This document shows, piece after piece, positions 17,428 to 25,698 of a stretch of DNA of 50,153 bases. Source of the stretch: Methanothermobacter sp. (GTDB lineage Archaea > Methanobacteriota > Methanobacteria > Methanobacteriales > Methanothermobacteraceae); NCBI RefSeq assembly GCF_030055435.1, contig NZ_JASFYG010000001.1, forward strand, positions 1-50,153, read 5' to 3'. The notes under the pieces are model-generated. The model was not told where the DNA came from and did no database searches. It saw nothing but the letters and a program-made list of their open reading frames with translations. The number at the start of each line of letters is the position of its first letter. Within the stretch, counting starts at the first letter, position 1. A program made the translations under genes and the position numbers.

Positions 17428-18393
17428 ATCTTTGAGGCCGCAACACCCCTTGAGAGGAAGAGGTACTACCGTGAAGAGTGGGATGTAAGGAAACTCCCGG
17501 AATTCATAGCCAGGAACATCCATATGAGGGAGTTCGGATTTGACCACACAGGCAGGGGCCCCAGTGACAGGTACAGGGTATTCGATGATGAGAAACGCCT
17601 TTCAAGGTTCATGAGGGCCAGGTTCCCATTTGCAGCCTACTCCTCCGTCGCATTCTACAGGGAGCCAGGTAAGAGGAGGGGATGGCAGCGATCTGAACTC
17701 ATCTTTGACGTGGACGCCAAGGACCTTCCTGTGAGGTCATGTAACTGTGAGGGGGTCTGTGAAACGTGCCTTGATGAGGCAAGGGAACTGGTCCTCATGA
17801 TGGTTGACACCCTCAGGGGTGACCTGGGACTGGGGGACGTGCACGTGGTATACTCAGGGAGGGGCTACCATATAAGGGTCCTTGACCCTGGGGTCATGGA
17901 ACTTGGATCAGAGGTGAGGGCTGAGATCCTGAGGTACACCGCCGGTGCACGCAGGCCCAGGAGGAAATTCATACACAGCGGCGAATCCTATGAGATGGAA
18001 CACTTCTCCATCCCCCTAGGGTACCACAGGGTCTTCACAGAGAGGGCGAAGCACGTCTTCCTCCACATGAGGGGTGATGAGAGGATAGAGAATGTCACGG
18101 CAAGGACGGTCCGTGAAGTTGTGAAGAACAGGGAACTCCTCCTTGAGGACAGGTGGGGGGAGTTCAAGAGGAGGATAGGCCCAAGGGTCTACCCCCGGCT
18201 GGTTGCCGGTGTTGCCGGGATAAACATGAAGATGGTGGATGCCAAGGTCACAATTGACCTCAAAAGGATACTGAGACTCCCCACATCACTCCACTCGAAG
18301 GTTAGCATGATATGCATGGAGGTTAAGAACCCTGAGACATTTGATCCCCTCAAGAGTGCCGTCCCGAAATTTGTTCATGAAAGGGAATCATAA
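17428..18393 (+). CDS. priS: DNA primase small (catalytic) subunit PriS, probable ATC start
   Basis: This catalytic subunit makes RNA/DNA primers. The active-site strand reads ELIFDVDAKDLP with the two metal aspartates. SGRGYHIRVLD carries the conserved histidine, a zinc-knuckle-like C-N-C..C..C stretch follows, and VDLKRILRLPTSLHSKV is the C-terminal signature. The only conventional in-frame start is an ATG at 17326 inside priL, which would add a 34-residue Ser/Arg/Gly-rich tail unlike the family. Alignment from memory with P. furiosus PriS begins at IFEAATPLERKRYY. An ATC sits there at 17428-17430, with GGGGAGGAC placed about nine bases before it. I therefore propose ATC as the start. Confidence 0.88.
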   Translation: MFEAATPLERKRYYREEWDVRKLPEFIARNIHMREFGFDHTGRGPSDRYRVFDDEKRLSRFMRARFPFAAYSSVAFYREPGKRRGWQRSELIFDVDAKDLPVRSCNCEGVCETCLDEARELVLMMVDTLRGDLGLGDVHVVYSGRGYHIRVLDPGVMELGSEVRAEILRYTAGARRPRRKFIHSGESYEMEHFSIPLGYHRVFTERAKHVFLHMRGDERIENVTARTVREVVKNRELLLEDRWGEFKRRIGPRVYPRLVAGVAGINMKMVDAKVTIDLKRILRLPTSLHSKVSMICMEVKNPETFDPLKSAVPKFVHERES

Positions 18394-18395
18394 TA

Positions 18396-19754
18396 TCATC
18401 TTCTGATGGCCTTCCAGGGATTCAGGAAGGCGTCAAGGAACATCAGAAATTCAGGGGCCAGTGATTCAATTGTATCATTGAGTAGCTCAACACTGAAACC
18501 CTTTATTATCTCTTCACGGATGTGCTTTCCCATCTTCAGCCTTTCAGGTTTTGATAGGAGCCTTTTAATGTAATCAACTGCGTTCCTATCCCTCCTGGGG
18601 AATTCCACTACAAGCCTTGGACCCTCAACCCATACCCTCTCATGCCTTTCTGTGAACCTCTCACTGTGCCGTCTGGACCAGACAGGGGGGCCGTATCTTT
18701 TCCTGTAGGATGGAAGCTTCCAGACCTCCATTTCAATGAGCATAGAAGCTACACTTGATTCGTCACTCCAGTAGTCGGCCCCAAGAATCGAGAAACCTTC
18801 ATTCTCCAGGTTCCTGACTATGGAATCAAGGGTCTTCCTGAGCTGTGGGTAAAGGGCATCCGCCGGGACATCAGGCACCCCTGTGGATACCAGGATGACC
18901 TTTGAGCCCCTTTTTTCAATGGTTTCAAGTATTTCACTGGGGTCTGAGGTGTACTGTGGTTTCCTGAAATATTCTGGTTTCGGGTCCCTCAGGAAATTCC
19001 TGGCCGCGGTTACAAATTCAGCCATCCGCTGGAGTGTGAGTGCCGCCGCAACGTTCCTATTACTATCTACAGGGTCAACCACCACGAGGGGCTCCTTGAA
19101 GTCCCCACCGGTACCATGGCCCTCGAGGTCTATGATGTACCCGGGCCTCCAAGTGAGGGCGCCCTTAAGCACCCCCTCGAAGTTTCCATAGTGGAGAACA
19201 AGGAGCTCTGCAAGGTAACCTGCAAAGCCTCCAACCCTGAACTCTGATCCATAGGTTCCCGTTGACTTCATGAACTGTTTGAGGAGAAGAACCTCATCCA
19301 TCTGCTCCTCCTTAAGGTTCCTCTGGATGTACTTGGTGTGGAGTATGGTTCTGTCAACTGCGGATCTGAGTTCTGAGGCATGGGATATCCTGTAGCAGGG
19401 GACGAAGTCCACCTCGTAACCATCTATGTGTCCTGTAACGTAGGGGTGTGACGCATACCTCTCCTCGGCCTCTCCCCTGAACCTCTCTATGCACATGTAT
19501 CCGAGTTTCAGGCCCTTCTCCTTCAGTTCATCCTCGGGGGTGTCCAGGGGGAAGTGGATGAATATGTCGATGTCGGCGCCGCCTGAGAGCCAGGTTCCCT
19601 TGGCAACTGAACCCACAAGGAAGGCCTCAGCATCTATCCCCATCCTCGCTGCGAGTTCATTTATACATTCAACAAGGCTATCTGATAATTCCATGACCCG
19701 CTGATATTCTTCTCTTCTGGGTTTTATACTTTCAAGTATCCCGCTGTAGTCCAT
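18396..19754 (-). CDS. cca: CCA-adding enzyme (archaeal class I tRNA nucleotidyltransferase)
   Basis: This 452-residue template-independent polymerase adds or repairs the 3' CCA end of tRNAs. The nucleotidyltransferase signature GSVAKGTWLSGGADIDIF (about residues 47-64) with the DxD pair is clear. A third acidic residue lies in DGYEVDFVPCYR. KQFMKSTGTYGSEFRVGGFAGYLAELLV is typical of the archaeal class I central domain. GGTGGATAAAC precedes the ATG. The gene converges on priS with only two bases between stops. Upstream on the same strand is thpR, another tRNA-end enzyme, suggesting a shared RNA-processing unit. Confidence 0.95.
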   Translation of the reverse strand: MDYSGILESIKPRREEYQRVMELSDSLVECINELAARMGIDAEAFLVGSVAKGTWLSGGADIDIFIHFPLDTPEDELKEKGLKLGYMCIERFRGEAEERYASHPYVTGHIDGYEVDFVPCYRISHASELRSAVDRTILHTKYIQRNLKEEQMDEVLLLKQFMKSTGTYGSEFRVGGFAGYLAELLVLHYGNFEGVLKGALTWRPGYIIDLEGHGTGGDFKEPLVVVDPVDSNRNVAAALTLQRMAEFVTAARNFLRDPKPEYFRKPQYTSDPSEILETIEKRGSKVILVSTGVPDVPADALYPQLRKTLDSIVRNLENEGFSILGADYWSDESSVASMLIEMEVWKLPSYRKRYGPPVWSRRHSERFTERHERVWVEGPRLVVEFPRRDRNAVDYIKRLLSKPERLKMGKHIREEIIKGFSVELLNDTIESLAPEFLMFLDAFLNPWKAIRR

Positions 19755-19828
19755 GTTTATCCACCACGTATCCAGGTTTTATACTCTCAGTGTCCACTGT
19801 GGCCCATGATTGTCCGCCACAATTAAAA

Positions 19829-20383
19829 TCAGATTCTGAAGACCTCAAGGTCACTGTAGATGGGTCCCTCCCGTGTGAGATCACTCCTTTTAAGTGAGAC
19901 CCTGTCAACCCTGAGGGTTCCGGCTTCCACATTCTCAAGCTCATCTATCAGGGTTGCGAGTTTCTCACGGTTCCTCGGACCCTTGACCCGCCCGATGGTC
20001 AGGTGGGGCACATAATCCCTTTCCTTCCGGAATCCTATCCTGGCAAATTCCATGTCCAGGTTTCTCTGTAGCTCTGAGAATACCCCCGGGTTTTCAACGC
20101 CAAGCCACACCACCCGGATATAGCGTGGGTTAGGAAAGACACCTGCCCCCATCACGTGAAGGTCGAATGGTTCATAACCCTTCAGGGTTTCCTCAACTAT
20201 CCCCCTTATCCTCCTCAGTTTGCCCTCACCCACATCACCGAAGAATTTCAGGGTGAAGTGGAGGTTCTCAGGTTCAACGAACTTTATCTGGGCATCGGCG
20301 CCCCTCAGGATATTCTGTATCTCACACACCCTTTCCCTTAGTTCATCGTCAGCATCAACTGCAAGGAAGGCCCTGACCTTCAT
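19829..20383 (-). CDS. thpR: RNA 2',3'-cyclic phosphodiesterase ThpR (2'-5' RNA ligase family)
   Basis: This 184-residue 2H phosphoesterase has both catalytic HxTx motifs: HFTLKFFGDV near the N-terminus and HLTIGRVKG in the C-terminal half, separated by the usual distance. The family opens 2',3'-cyclic phosphates on tRNA-type substrates and can join 2'-5' ends in vitro. An ATG at 20398 precedes the GGAGG site, so I chose the ATG at 20381-20383 (MKVRAFLAVD), eight bases after GGAGG. It lies between cca and the HprK-like gene, whose 3' end it nearly touches. The three are probably one operon. Confidence 0.92.
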   Translation of the reverse strand: MKVRAFLAVDADDELRERVCEIQNILRGADAQIKFVEPENLHFTLKFFGDVGEGKLRRIRGIVEETLKGYEPFDLHVMGAGVFPNPRYIRVVWLGVENPGVFSELQRNLDMEFARIGFRKERDYVPHLTIGRVKGPRNREKLATLIDELENVEAGTLRVDRVSLKRSDLTREGPIYSDLEVFRI

Positions 20384-20401
20384 TTCATGATCCTCCATGT
20401 T

Positions 20402-21331
20402 TCAGTCAAGTTTTTTCAGCCTTTCAAGGCTCCTGGCCGGTGTTTCAATGGTGTTGAGTATGTGGAGTTCCACCCTGCCCAGGAGTTCACTGAAGAACCT
20501 CCTGCGGAGCCCCATCTTTCTCTCATCCCTTACAAGCTGGTGGGGGTTGCAGAAGTCGTTTTCCAGCAGGTACTTCAGGCCCTCATCTGGATCCAGCCTC
20601 CTCATGGGGGGGTTATCAGGGTTTCTCTCAAGGAGAACGACCCTTTTGAGTGTGGTAGAATCCCTTATTCTCCCCCCGAAGAGCATTCCAACATCTGCGA
20701 CCCCCCTGGATCTGGCATCCAGTTTCACAGATTCCAGGAGGGGGGAGTACTCCTTCCACACAGTCCCTATATCGTCCCGGATGTAGGAGTTCTTCTCGGA
20801 TGCATAAACGAGGACTCCGTTCTCAAGGAGGCGGATGAAGAACCAGTCATCTGAGACATAACTGTAGGCCTCATCTAGGAGTAGACCGTAGGTGAGGGTC
20901 GTCTTACCTGTACCCGGCGGCCCTATGATCGCAAGTCCAGCCCCTTCACGGTCGAGGGCTGAGCCATGTACCGAGTAGCGGCGGTGCTCTGAATGGTACT
21001 CCTCAAAGAAGTCTGCAACCGCTGCAAGGGCTATGCTCTTAACCCAGCCATAGTAGTCACAGTTTCTGATTATGACTGTCTTTGAATTTGCCTCGTAGAG
21101 AACCTCCAGGTCACCACCATCTGACACAGCGAATACCTTTGCATGGGGCCTCACATCTTCGCTCATGAATCTGAAGTTGTCCTCCCACTCCTCCTTAAAT
21201 GACACGTCATCTGTGAGGAGCTTGACACAGGCCCCATGGAGGCTGGCCTTCCTCTCAAAGAGTCTGAGTCTGGAGAGTTCAGCCAGGAATTCATCCTTTT
21301 CCCCGGGCGTTATGAGCCTGACGCTGTACAT
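20402..21331 (-). CDS. HprK-like P-loop protein
   Basis: This 309-residue protein has a C-terminal ATPase domain like that of HPr kinase/phosphorylase: Walker A IIGPPGTGKTT (about residues 135-145), then LTYGLLLDEAYSYVSDDWFFI with the paired aspartates (161-162) that follow Walker A in HprK. Upstream, SVHGSALDREGAGLAI matches the strand before the P-loop in that family. The N-terminal 110 residues are unlike bacterial HprK. No HPr or PTS gene is visible here and methanogens lack a typical PTS, so the phosphate acceptor is unknown. It precedes thpR and cca, and a role in RNA-end or small-molecule phosphorylation is conceivable. Confidence 0.72.
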   Translation of the reverse strand: MYSVRLITPGEKDEFLAELSRLRLFERKASLHGACVKLLTDDVSFKEEWEDNFRFMSEDVRPHAKVFAVSDGGDLEVLYEANSKTVIIRNCDYYGWVKSIALAAVADFFEEYHSEHRRYSVHGSALDREGAGLAIIGPPGTGKTTLTYGLLLDEAYSYVSDDWFFIRLLENGVLVYASEKNSYIRDDIGTVWKEYSPLLESVKLDARSRGVADVGMLFGGRIRDSTTLKRVVLLERNPDNPPMRRLDPDEGLKYLLENDFCNPHQLVRDERKMGLRRRFFSELLGRVELHILNTIETPARSLERLKKLD

Positions 21332-21387
21332 AGTATCCCATTTTCAGGGGTGGTGGGTTGATGATGGCGAATCCACCATCTGCCAGC

Positions 21388-22512
21388 TTATTTCTCGATT
21401 ATGGTCTCTTTTATGGCCATACCGAAGTGCCTTGCAGAGTCCTCAAAGTAGACAAGGACCTTATCACCCTCACTGAGCTCACTCACAGATACAGGTTCAC
21501 CCCTATCATTCACCAGCCTTATTGTCTCGGCGTTCTGCAGGAGGGTCCTCACCTTCACGCCCTCATACTCTGCCTCAACAAGTATCAGGGGCCTCTTCTC
21601 AATCTTAACCCTTCCAACAACCGCGGTCCTCGACCTCCCATTCCGGTCAACGATGAGGACCTCATCCCCGGTTTCAAGTTCAGAGAGGTACTTTGTCCTG
21701 CCACCGGGTATCATGACGTAGGCCTGTACAGGTCCGGCGTTCACTCGGAAGGGCCTTGAGGCCACATATTCGCTTTCAAGGGACTCACTGTGCACCAGGA
21801 AGAGACCCTGTGAGTAGCTGCCCACCAGCATACCCTCACCGACGTCCATCATTGAGCAGGTGTCCACGCAGACCCTGTCACCGGAGCCCAGGGGCTCAAC
21901 CCTGGTGACGGTGGCGGGCTTGAGTTCATAGGTTTCACTTTCGATCTCCTCGAGGAGCTCTGCTATGGCCTTTATCTGTGAGATGTCCGCGGGTTCTATG
22001 AGGACACCGTCGGTTCCGTGTTCAAGGGTTTCAAGGGCAACCCTCGCCTCATCGGCATCTGCAACCGCAGCCACAAGTTTAACGTCCTCGTCCTGGAGAT
22101 CTGCTATTATGTTCTCAAGGGGGATGATCTTCCAGTCCTCACCAACGAGTATGAGGTAGTCCACGATGCGGCCCAGTTTCCTTGCGAGTTCCTCGTGGGC
22201 CTTGCTCCTTATCTCAACGTAGGCCGCAACCTCTTTACCCCCGGATTTAAGCTCAGCTGCCATTTCAAGGTCCCTTGAGTAATCAAGGGTCTCGGGGAGT
22301 TCCAGGGTTCCATCGCCCTCCCCATCCTTTCCGATGAGTACTATGTCCGCCTCCTCCTCAGGGGATATGAGGGTGAGGTTTCCAAGTTTCTTTATCCTAT
22401 CTGTATCGGAGGTGTCCACGATGTGGTCTATCCCTGATTCGAGGGCTGCTGTTATGAAGGCCTTCTTCTCATCCCAGTAGGTGTCAGGGGCCATCAGCCA
22501 TGCGAATTTCAT
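21388..22512 (-). CDS. aroB': 3-dehydroquinate synthase II (archaeal AroB')
   Basis: This 374-residue enzyme converts 2-amino-3,7-dideoxy-D-threo-hept-6-ulosonate (ADH) to 3-dehydroquinate in the alternative archaeal shikimate entry route. The family is recognisable from MKFAWLMAP at the start, [52 protein letters not shown] and [15 protein letters not shown]. The longer in-frame ORF from 22581 overlaps the ADH synthase gene. The ATG at 22510-22512 fits the family N-terminus and has GGGGTGG eight bases before it. The gene begins one base after the stop of ADH synthase, the preceding step of the same pathway. Confidence 0.95.
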   Translation of the reverse strand: MKFAWLMAPDTYWDEKKAFITAALESGIDHIVDTSDTDRIKKLGNLTLISPEEEADIVLIGKDGEGDGTLELPETLDYSRDLEMAAELKSGGKEVAAYVEIRSKAHEELARKLGRIVDYLILVGEDWKIIPLENIIADLQDEDVKLVAAVADADEARVALETLEHGTDGVLIEPADISQIKAIAELLEEIESETYELKPATVTRVEPLGSGDRVCVDTCSMMDVGEGMLVGSYSQGLFLVHSESLESEYVASRPFRVNAGPVQAYVMIPGGRTKYLSELETGDEVLIVDRNGRSRTAVVGRVKIEKRPLILVEAEYEGVKVRTLLQNAETIRLVNDRGEPVSVSELSEGDKVLVYFEDSARHFGMAIKETIIEK

Positions 22513-22513
22513 C

Positions 22514-23314
22514 TCAGTCGCCACCCCTGAGTATCCTGACGGCATCCTCAACTTCAAGGCCATCATGGACGATACCTGCAATGGCCCGGGTCATATCTGC
22601 CGGTGAATCAGCCTGGAAGATGTTCCTTCCAATGGCTACACCGGCACCACCTGCATCAACGGAGTCCCTGACCATCTGGAGGAGTTCATCCTCTGTTTCA
22701 ATCTTTGGGCCCCCTGCTATCACCACAGGGACAGGGCAGCCCTTCACAACCTCCCTGAAGGTGTCAGGGTCACCGGTGTAGTTGGTCTTTATTATATCTG
22801 CACCCAGTTCTGCACCTGCACGCGCTGCAAGTTTAACAACCTCAGGGTCGTGCTCGTCCTTTATCTTCTCACCCCGGGGGTACATCATGGCTATGAGTGG
22901 CATTCCCCAGTCGTCACAGATCTCGGCCACGGTACCGAGCTTTATGAGCATTTCGGGTTCCCTCTCGGATCCCACGTTAACATGGACAGAGACGGCATCG
23001 GCGCCCAGCTTGAGGGCCTTCTCAACCGAGGTGACAAGCACCTTATGGTTGGGGTCAGGGCCGAGGCCCGTGCTTGCGGATAGGTGTATTATGAGGCCGA
23101 TATCCCTCCCGTACCCCCTGTGTCCGCTCCTCACCATCCCCTTGTGCATGAGGACGGCGTTGGCTCCGCCACTTGCCACCTCATCAATGGTCCCAGCCAT
23201 GTCTATTATCCCCTTAACGGGTCCAATTGAGACTCCATGGTCAAGGGGTACTATGACAGTCCTGTCGGTCTTCCTGTTGATTATCCTCTCAATTCTAATC
23301 TTTTTGCCTATCAT
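22514..23314 (-). CDS. aroA': ADH synthase (2-amino-3,7-dideoxy-D-threo-hept-6-ulosonate synthase)
   Basis: This 266-residue class I aldolase (DhnA/FBA-like) condenses a methylglyoxal-derived ketose with aspartate semialdehyde in archaeal aromatic amino acid synthesis. Marks include [14 protein letters not shown], a catalytic-lysine strand [25 protein letters not shown], and the phosphate-binding [13 protein letters not shown]. The upstream in-frame codon at 23449 runs into the methyltransferase gene. The ATG at 23312-23314 has AAGGAGGGTG ideally spaced before it and gives the family start [11 protein letters not shown]. The gene is coupled to DHQ synthase II, and its start overlaps the end of the upstream methyltransferase gene by 20 bp. 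Confidence 0.95.
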   Translation of the reverse strand: MIGKKIRIERIINRKTDRTVIVPLDHGVSIGPVKGIIDMAGTIDEVASGGANAVLMHKGMVRSGHRGYGRDIGLIIHLSASTGLGPDPNHKVLVTSVEKALKLGADAVSVHVNVGSEREPEMLIKLGTVAEICDDWGMPLIAMMYPRGEKIKDEHDPEVVKLAARAGAELGADIIKTNYTGDPDTFREVVKGCPVPVVIAGGPKIETEDELLQMVRDSVDAGGAGVAIGRNIFQADSPADMTRAIAGIVHDGLEVEDAVRILRGGD

Positions 23315-23855
23315 GGGCACCCTCCTTGTAGATTTTACTGGACCAGAGTTTAAATTCCCTGAGCCTTGGTGGGATTCCAGCATCCCCACTTGACTCAAGC
23401 CATCCATACCCTGAGGTGAATGACTCTTCGGTGATGGATGAGCATACAAAGTCCAGGAGGCCCCGGTTCCTTATGATGGAGACCCCTGGTTTGAGTGTGG
23501 ATGACCATATGAAGTACACCTTGAAGGTTGTATCTGGATGGTAACCCCCTCCAAGGTCAACGCTGAGCACATCACAGGATTCAATCATACTGCAGACCTC
23601 TTCAAGGGTTTCATGGAGGCGAACATCGCCTGATATGAATTCAACGTTATCCCTCTCCCTGCTGAGGGTCTCCATAACATCAACCGCCTCGGGACTGTTA
23701 TCAACCGCCACAACCCTGCCACCCGGCACGAGGTCAGATATTATTCGTGTTGAGTTTCCTATGTGGCACCCCAGTTCAACAACGGTATCCCCTGGTCTCA
23801 GGACCTCCCTGAGGACGTCCCGGTAGATGTTTATATCATATACCAGTCTTATCAT
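23295..23855 (-). CDS. SAM-dependent methyltransferase-like protein (class I fold)
   Basis: This 186-residue protein has a class I methyltransferase core: motif [13 protein letters not shown] (about residues 25-36), [14 protein letters not shown] for the acidic ribose-binding strand, [10 protein letters not shown], and [13 protein letters not shown]. The substrate is unknown. It resembles small archaeal methyltransferases near aromatic biosynthesis genes. AGGTGAGGCC precedes the ATG. Its 3' end overlaps the ADH synthase start by 20 bp, so that gene's ribosome binding site lies inside this coding region and the two are translationally linked. Confidence 0.75.
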   Translation of the reverse strand: MIRLVYDINIYRDVLREVLRPGDTVVELGCHIGNSTRIISDLVPGGRVVAVDNSPEAVDVMETLSRERDNVEFISGDVRLHETLEEVCSMIESCDVLSVDLGGGYHPDTTFKVYFIWSSTLKPGVSIIRNRGLLDFVCSSITEESFTSGYGWLESSGDAGIPPRLREFKLWSSKIYKEGAHDRQKD

Positions 23856-24022
23856 GGCCTCACCTGACTATTCCCTTCAAACCATTCCTCAGGGGATTCC
23901 CTGATGTAAGATGGAACAGTGATTAATATAATCTTTTAATTTAAAGTATTTTCCCCCTAAATCCACAGATCTGTTCATTATCACCCCTAAAACTCCATAT
24001 GGTCGCCTACCACTCATCAGCA

Positions 24023-24877
24023 TCACAGAAACCTTGCACCTGAAAAGTCAATTCCATACACATCATCCCCTCCGGCATCGGGGTCTTCTGACAGGGCGAA
24101 TACAGTGTTACCCAGCATCGCCATGGATGCCCCCAGTGTCCCCTCAGAGAGGGCCTCCATGGGTTCTCTGAGTTCAGGGGTTATGAGTGAGGTTCCCGTG
24201 GCAAACTCACGGGAGAGTTCCATGAAGGTATGTGGTGTCGGCTCCCTGAGGAGCCTCCGGATCATCCCGGCGCCCATCCGGTTTATCGCCCCAACCTTTG
24301 CTTCGTCACCGATGACCGATGCCGTGTCAAGCTCCCCCAGGGTCTCTGTTAAGACATAGAGGCCCCTTTCAGTGATCCTGTCTGTCCTCCCGTATCCAGG
24401 TGGACCCTCCCTGGTTCTTATGACTATCCCGCCGGTCATCTCGGCTATCAGGTCCCCCAGTCCTGTTCCAAGTTCCACCTCGGCCCTGTGGGCCACTGAA
24501 CCTGCAGTGTTGACCGTGATGGGGAGTTCAAGTTCCCTTGTGGCTGCAAGGACGCTCCCCAGGGCGCAGGCAGCTGATACCCCAAAACCACACCCTATGG
24601 GGACATCGACCCTGTGGTGTATGCTCACACCCTCCCTGAATCCTGTGATTTCCCTGAGGATTTCAAGGGAACGCAGGCTAACTGATTCCCCGTCTTCTCT
24701 TTTTCCGTTGACCCTTACAACTGTTTTATCTTCGGAACTCCTGACCTTTATGGAGGTTTCAACTCCCCGGTCAAGGACGACCCCTGCACCCCTGGAACCT
24801 GTTCTCAGGGGATCATCGGCCCTTACAACCTCAAAGAATCCGGTTATATGTGCTGGGACAAAGACGGTGGGCTTCAT
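24023..24877 (-). CDS. Pantoate kinase (GHMP kinase family), archaeal CoA pathway
   Basis: This 284-residue GHMP-superfamily kinase has N-terminal AHITGFFEVV, the central ATP-binding motif VPIGCGFGVSAACALG (about residues 89-104) and a late glycine-rich GASMAMLGNTVFAL. The arrangement and length match archaeal pantoate kinase (COG1829), which phosphorylates pantoate before condensation with beta-alanine in CoA synthesis. A mevalonate-type kinase is less likely because PIGCGFGVSAA and the AHITGFF start are typical of the pantoate group. The divergent PHP gene begins about 80 bp away, and both promoters lie in that gap. Confidence 0.87.
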   Translation of the reverse strand: MKPTVFVPAHITGFFEVVRADDPLRTGSRGAGVVLDRGVETSIKVRSSEDKTVVRVNGKREDGESVSLRSLEILREITGFREGVSIHHRVDVPIGCGFGVSAACALGSVLAATRELELPITVNTAGSVAHRAEVELGTGLGDLIAEMTGGIVIRTREGPPGYGRTDRITERGLYVLTETLGELDTASVIGDEAKVGAINRMGAGMIRRLLREPTPHTFMELSREFATGTSLITPELREPMEALSEGTLGASMAMLGNTVFALSEDPDAGGDDVYGIDFSGARFL

Positions 24878-24910
24878 TTAAATACTTCCCTGGACATACT
24901 CTAACTGTTC

Positions 24911-24949
24911 ACTTATATTGTAACATAAATATAATGATTTTTAAGGAGG
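24911..24949 (+). promoter_or_regulatory. Promoter and ribosome binding site of the PHP-domain gene
   Basis: ACTTATATTG at 24911-24920 is a TATA-like element. Its expected start of transcription, about 26 bp on, falls near 24941, directly before AAGGAGG (24943-24949). The ATG at 24934 in another frame would therefore lie at or before the 5' end of the message. The ribosome binding site points seven bases downstream to the ATT at 24957. TSS position is inferred from spacing alone. Confidence 0.5.
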
Positions 24950-24956
24950 ACCTGCC

Positions 24957-25622
24957 ATTAGAAAGAGGATTGATCTTCACACCCACAGCCTCCTGAGTGA
25001 CGGTGAGCTCCTGCCATCTGAACTTGCAAGGAGGGCATGTGTCCTGGGACATGAGGCCATAGCCATCACGGACCACATCGACGCCTCGAATATAAACACC
25101 ATAACATCCCTAATAGACGCGGTTGAGGATATCGGAGATAACTGGGACATCAGTGTCATCCCGGGGGCTGAGATAACACATGCACCTGTTGAGATAATTG
25201 AAAAGCTTGCAGTGAGGGCAAGGGGCCTGGGGGCTGAGATTATTGTTGTGCACGGGGAAACAATAGTTGAACCTGTGATTCCCGGCACCAATCATGCGGC
25301 TGTGAGCTGCCCGGAGGTTGATATACTGGCCCACCCTGGCCTCATAACGGTGGATGATGCTGAACTTGCCCGTGAGAATGGGGTTACGCTTGAGATAAGC
25401 GCAAGGAAGGGGCACTGCCTTGGCAACGGGCATGTTGCCCGTGTTGCCCGTGAGGTGGGGGTTCCGGTTGTCATTGACACTGACACCCATGCACCGGGTG
25501 ATCTACTTGACTATGACACGGCACGCCGCGTTGGTCTTGGAGCTGGGCTCAATGAATCAGAGGTTGAGGAGGCCCTTGTTAAAAACCCCAGAAAGCTTCT
25601 TAAGGGTAATGGCATTATATAA
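24957..25622 (+). CDS. PHP-domain metal hydrolase, histidinol-phosphatase-like (probable ATT start)
   Basis: This 221-residue metal-dependent phosphoesterase has motif 1 [13 protein letters not shown] (residues 6-18), motif 2 [30 protein letters not shown], and late DTDTHAPGD, a full set of PHP metal ligands. The first ATG/GTG/TTG in frame is near 25212, which would remove motifs 1 and 2. The reading frame is open and family-like from 24957. AAGGAGG (24943-24949) lies exactly seven bases before ATT at 24957-24959, so I take ATT as the start. Histidinol phosphatase, RNase P p30-like or other phosphatase roles are possible; the exact substrate is not visible. Confidence 0.85.
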   Translation: MRKRIDLHTHSLLSDGELLPSELARRACVLGHEAIAITDHIDASNINTITSLIDAVEDIGDNWDISVIPGAEITHAPVEIIEKLAVRARGLGAEIIVVHGETIVEPVIPGTNHAAVSCPEVDILAHPGLITVDDAELARENGVTLEISARKGHCLGNGHVARVAREVGVPVVIDTDTHAPGDLLDYDTARRVGLGAGLNESEVEEALVKNPRKLLKGNGII

Positions 25623-25698
25623 GCTGTTATTTTTAATAGAATTTTCTGAGATTTTCATTTTTCAGCACTGGAAAAACGCGTGAATGATTGTAAGCCAT

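Noticed and set aside
22514-23449. Upstream-extended ADH synthase starting at 23449
   Set aside because: The added 45 residues fall in the methyltransferase gene. AAGGAGGGTG is ideally placed before the ATG at 23314.
24934-25020. ATG at 24934 as the PHP gene start
   Set aside because: It is in another frame that soon stops, and the TATA element suggests the transcript begins after it.
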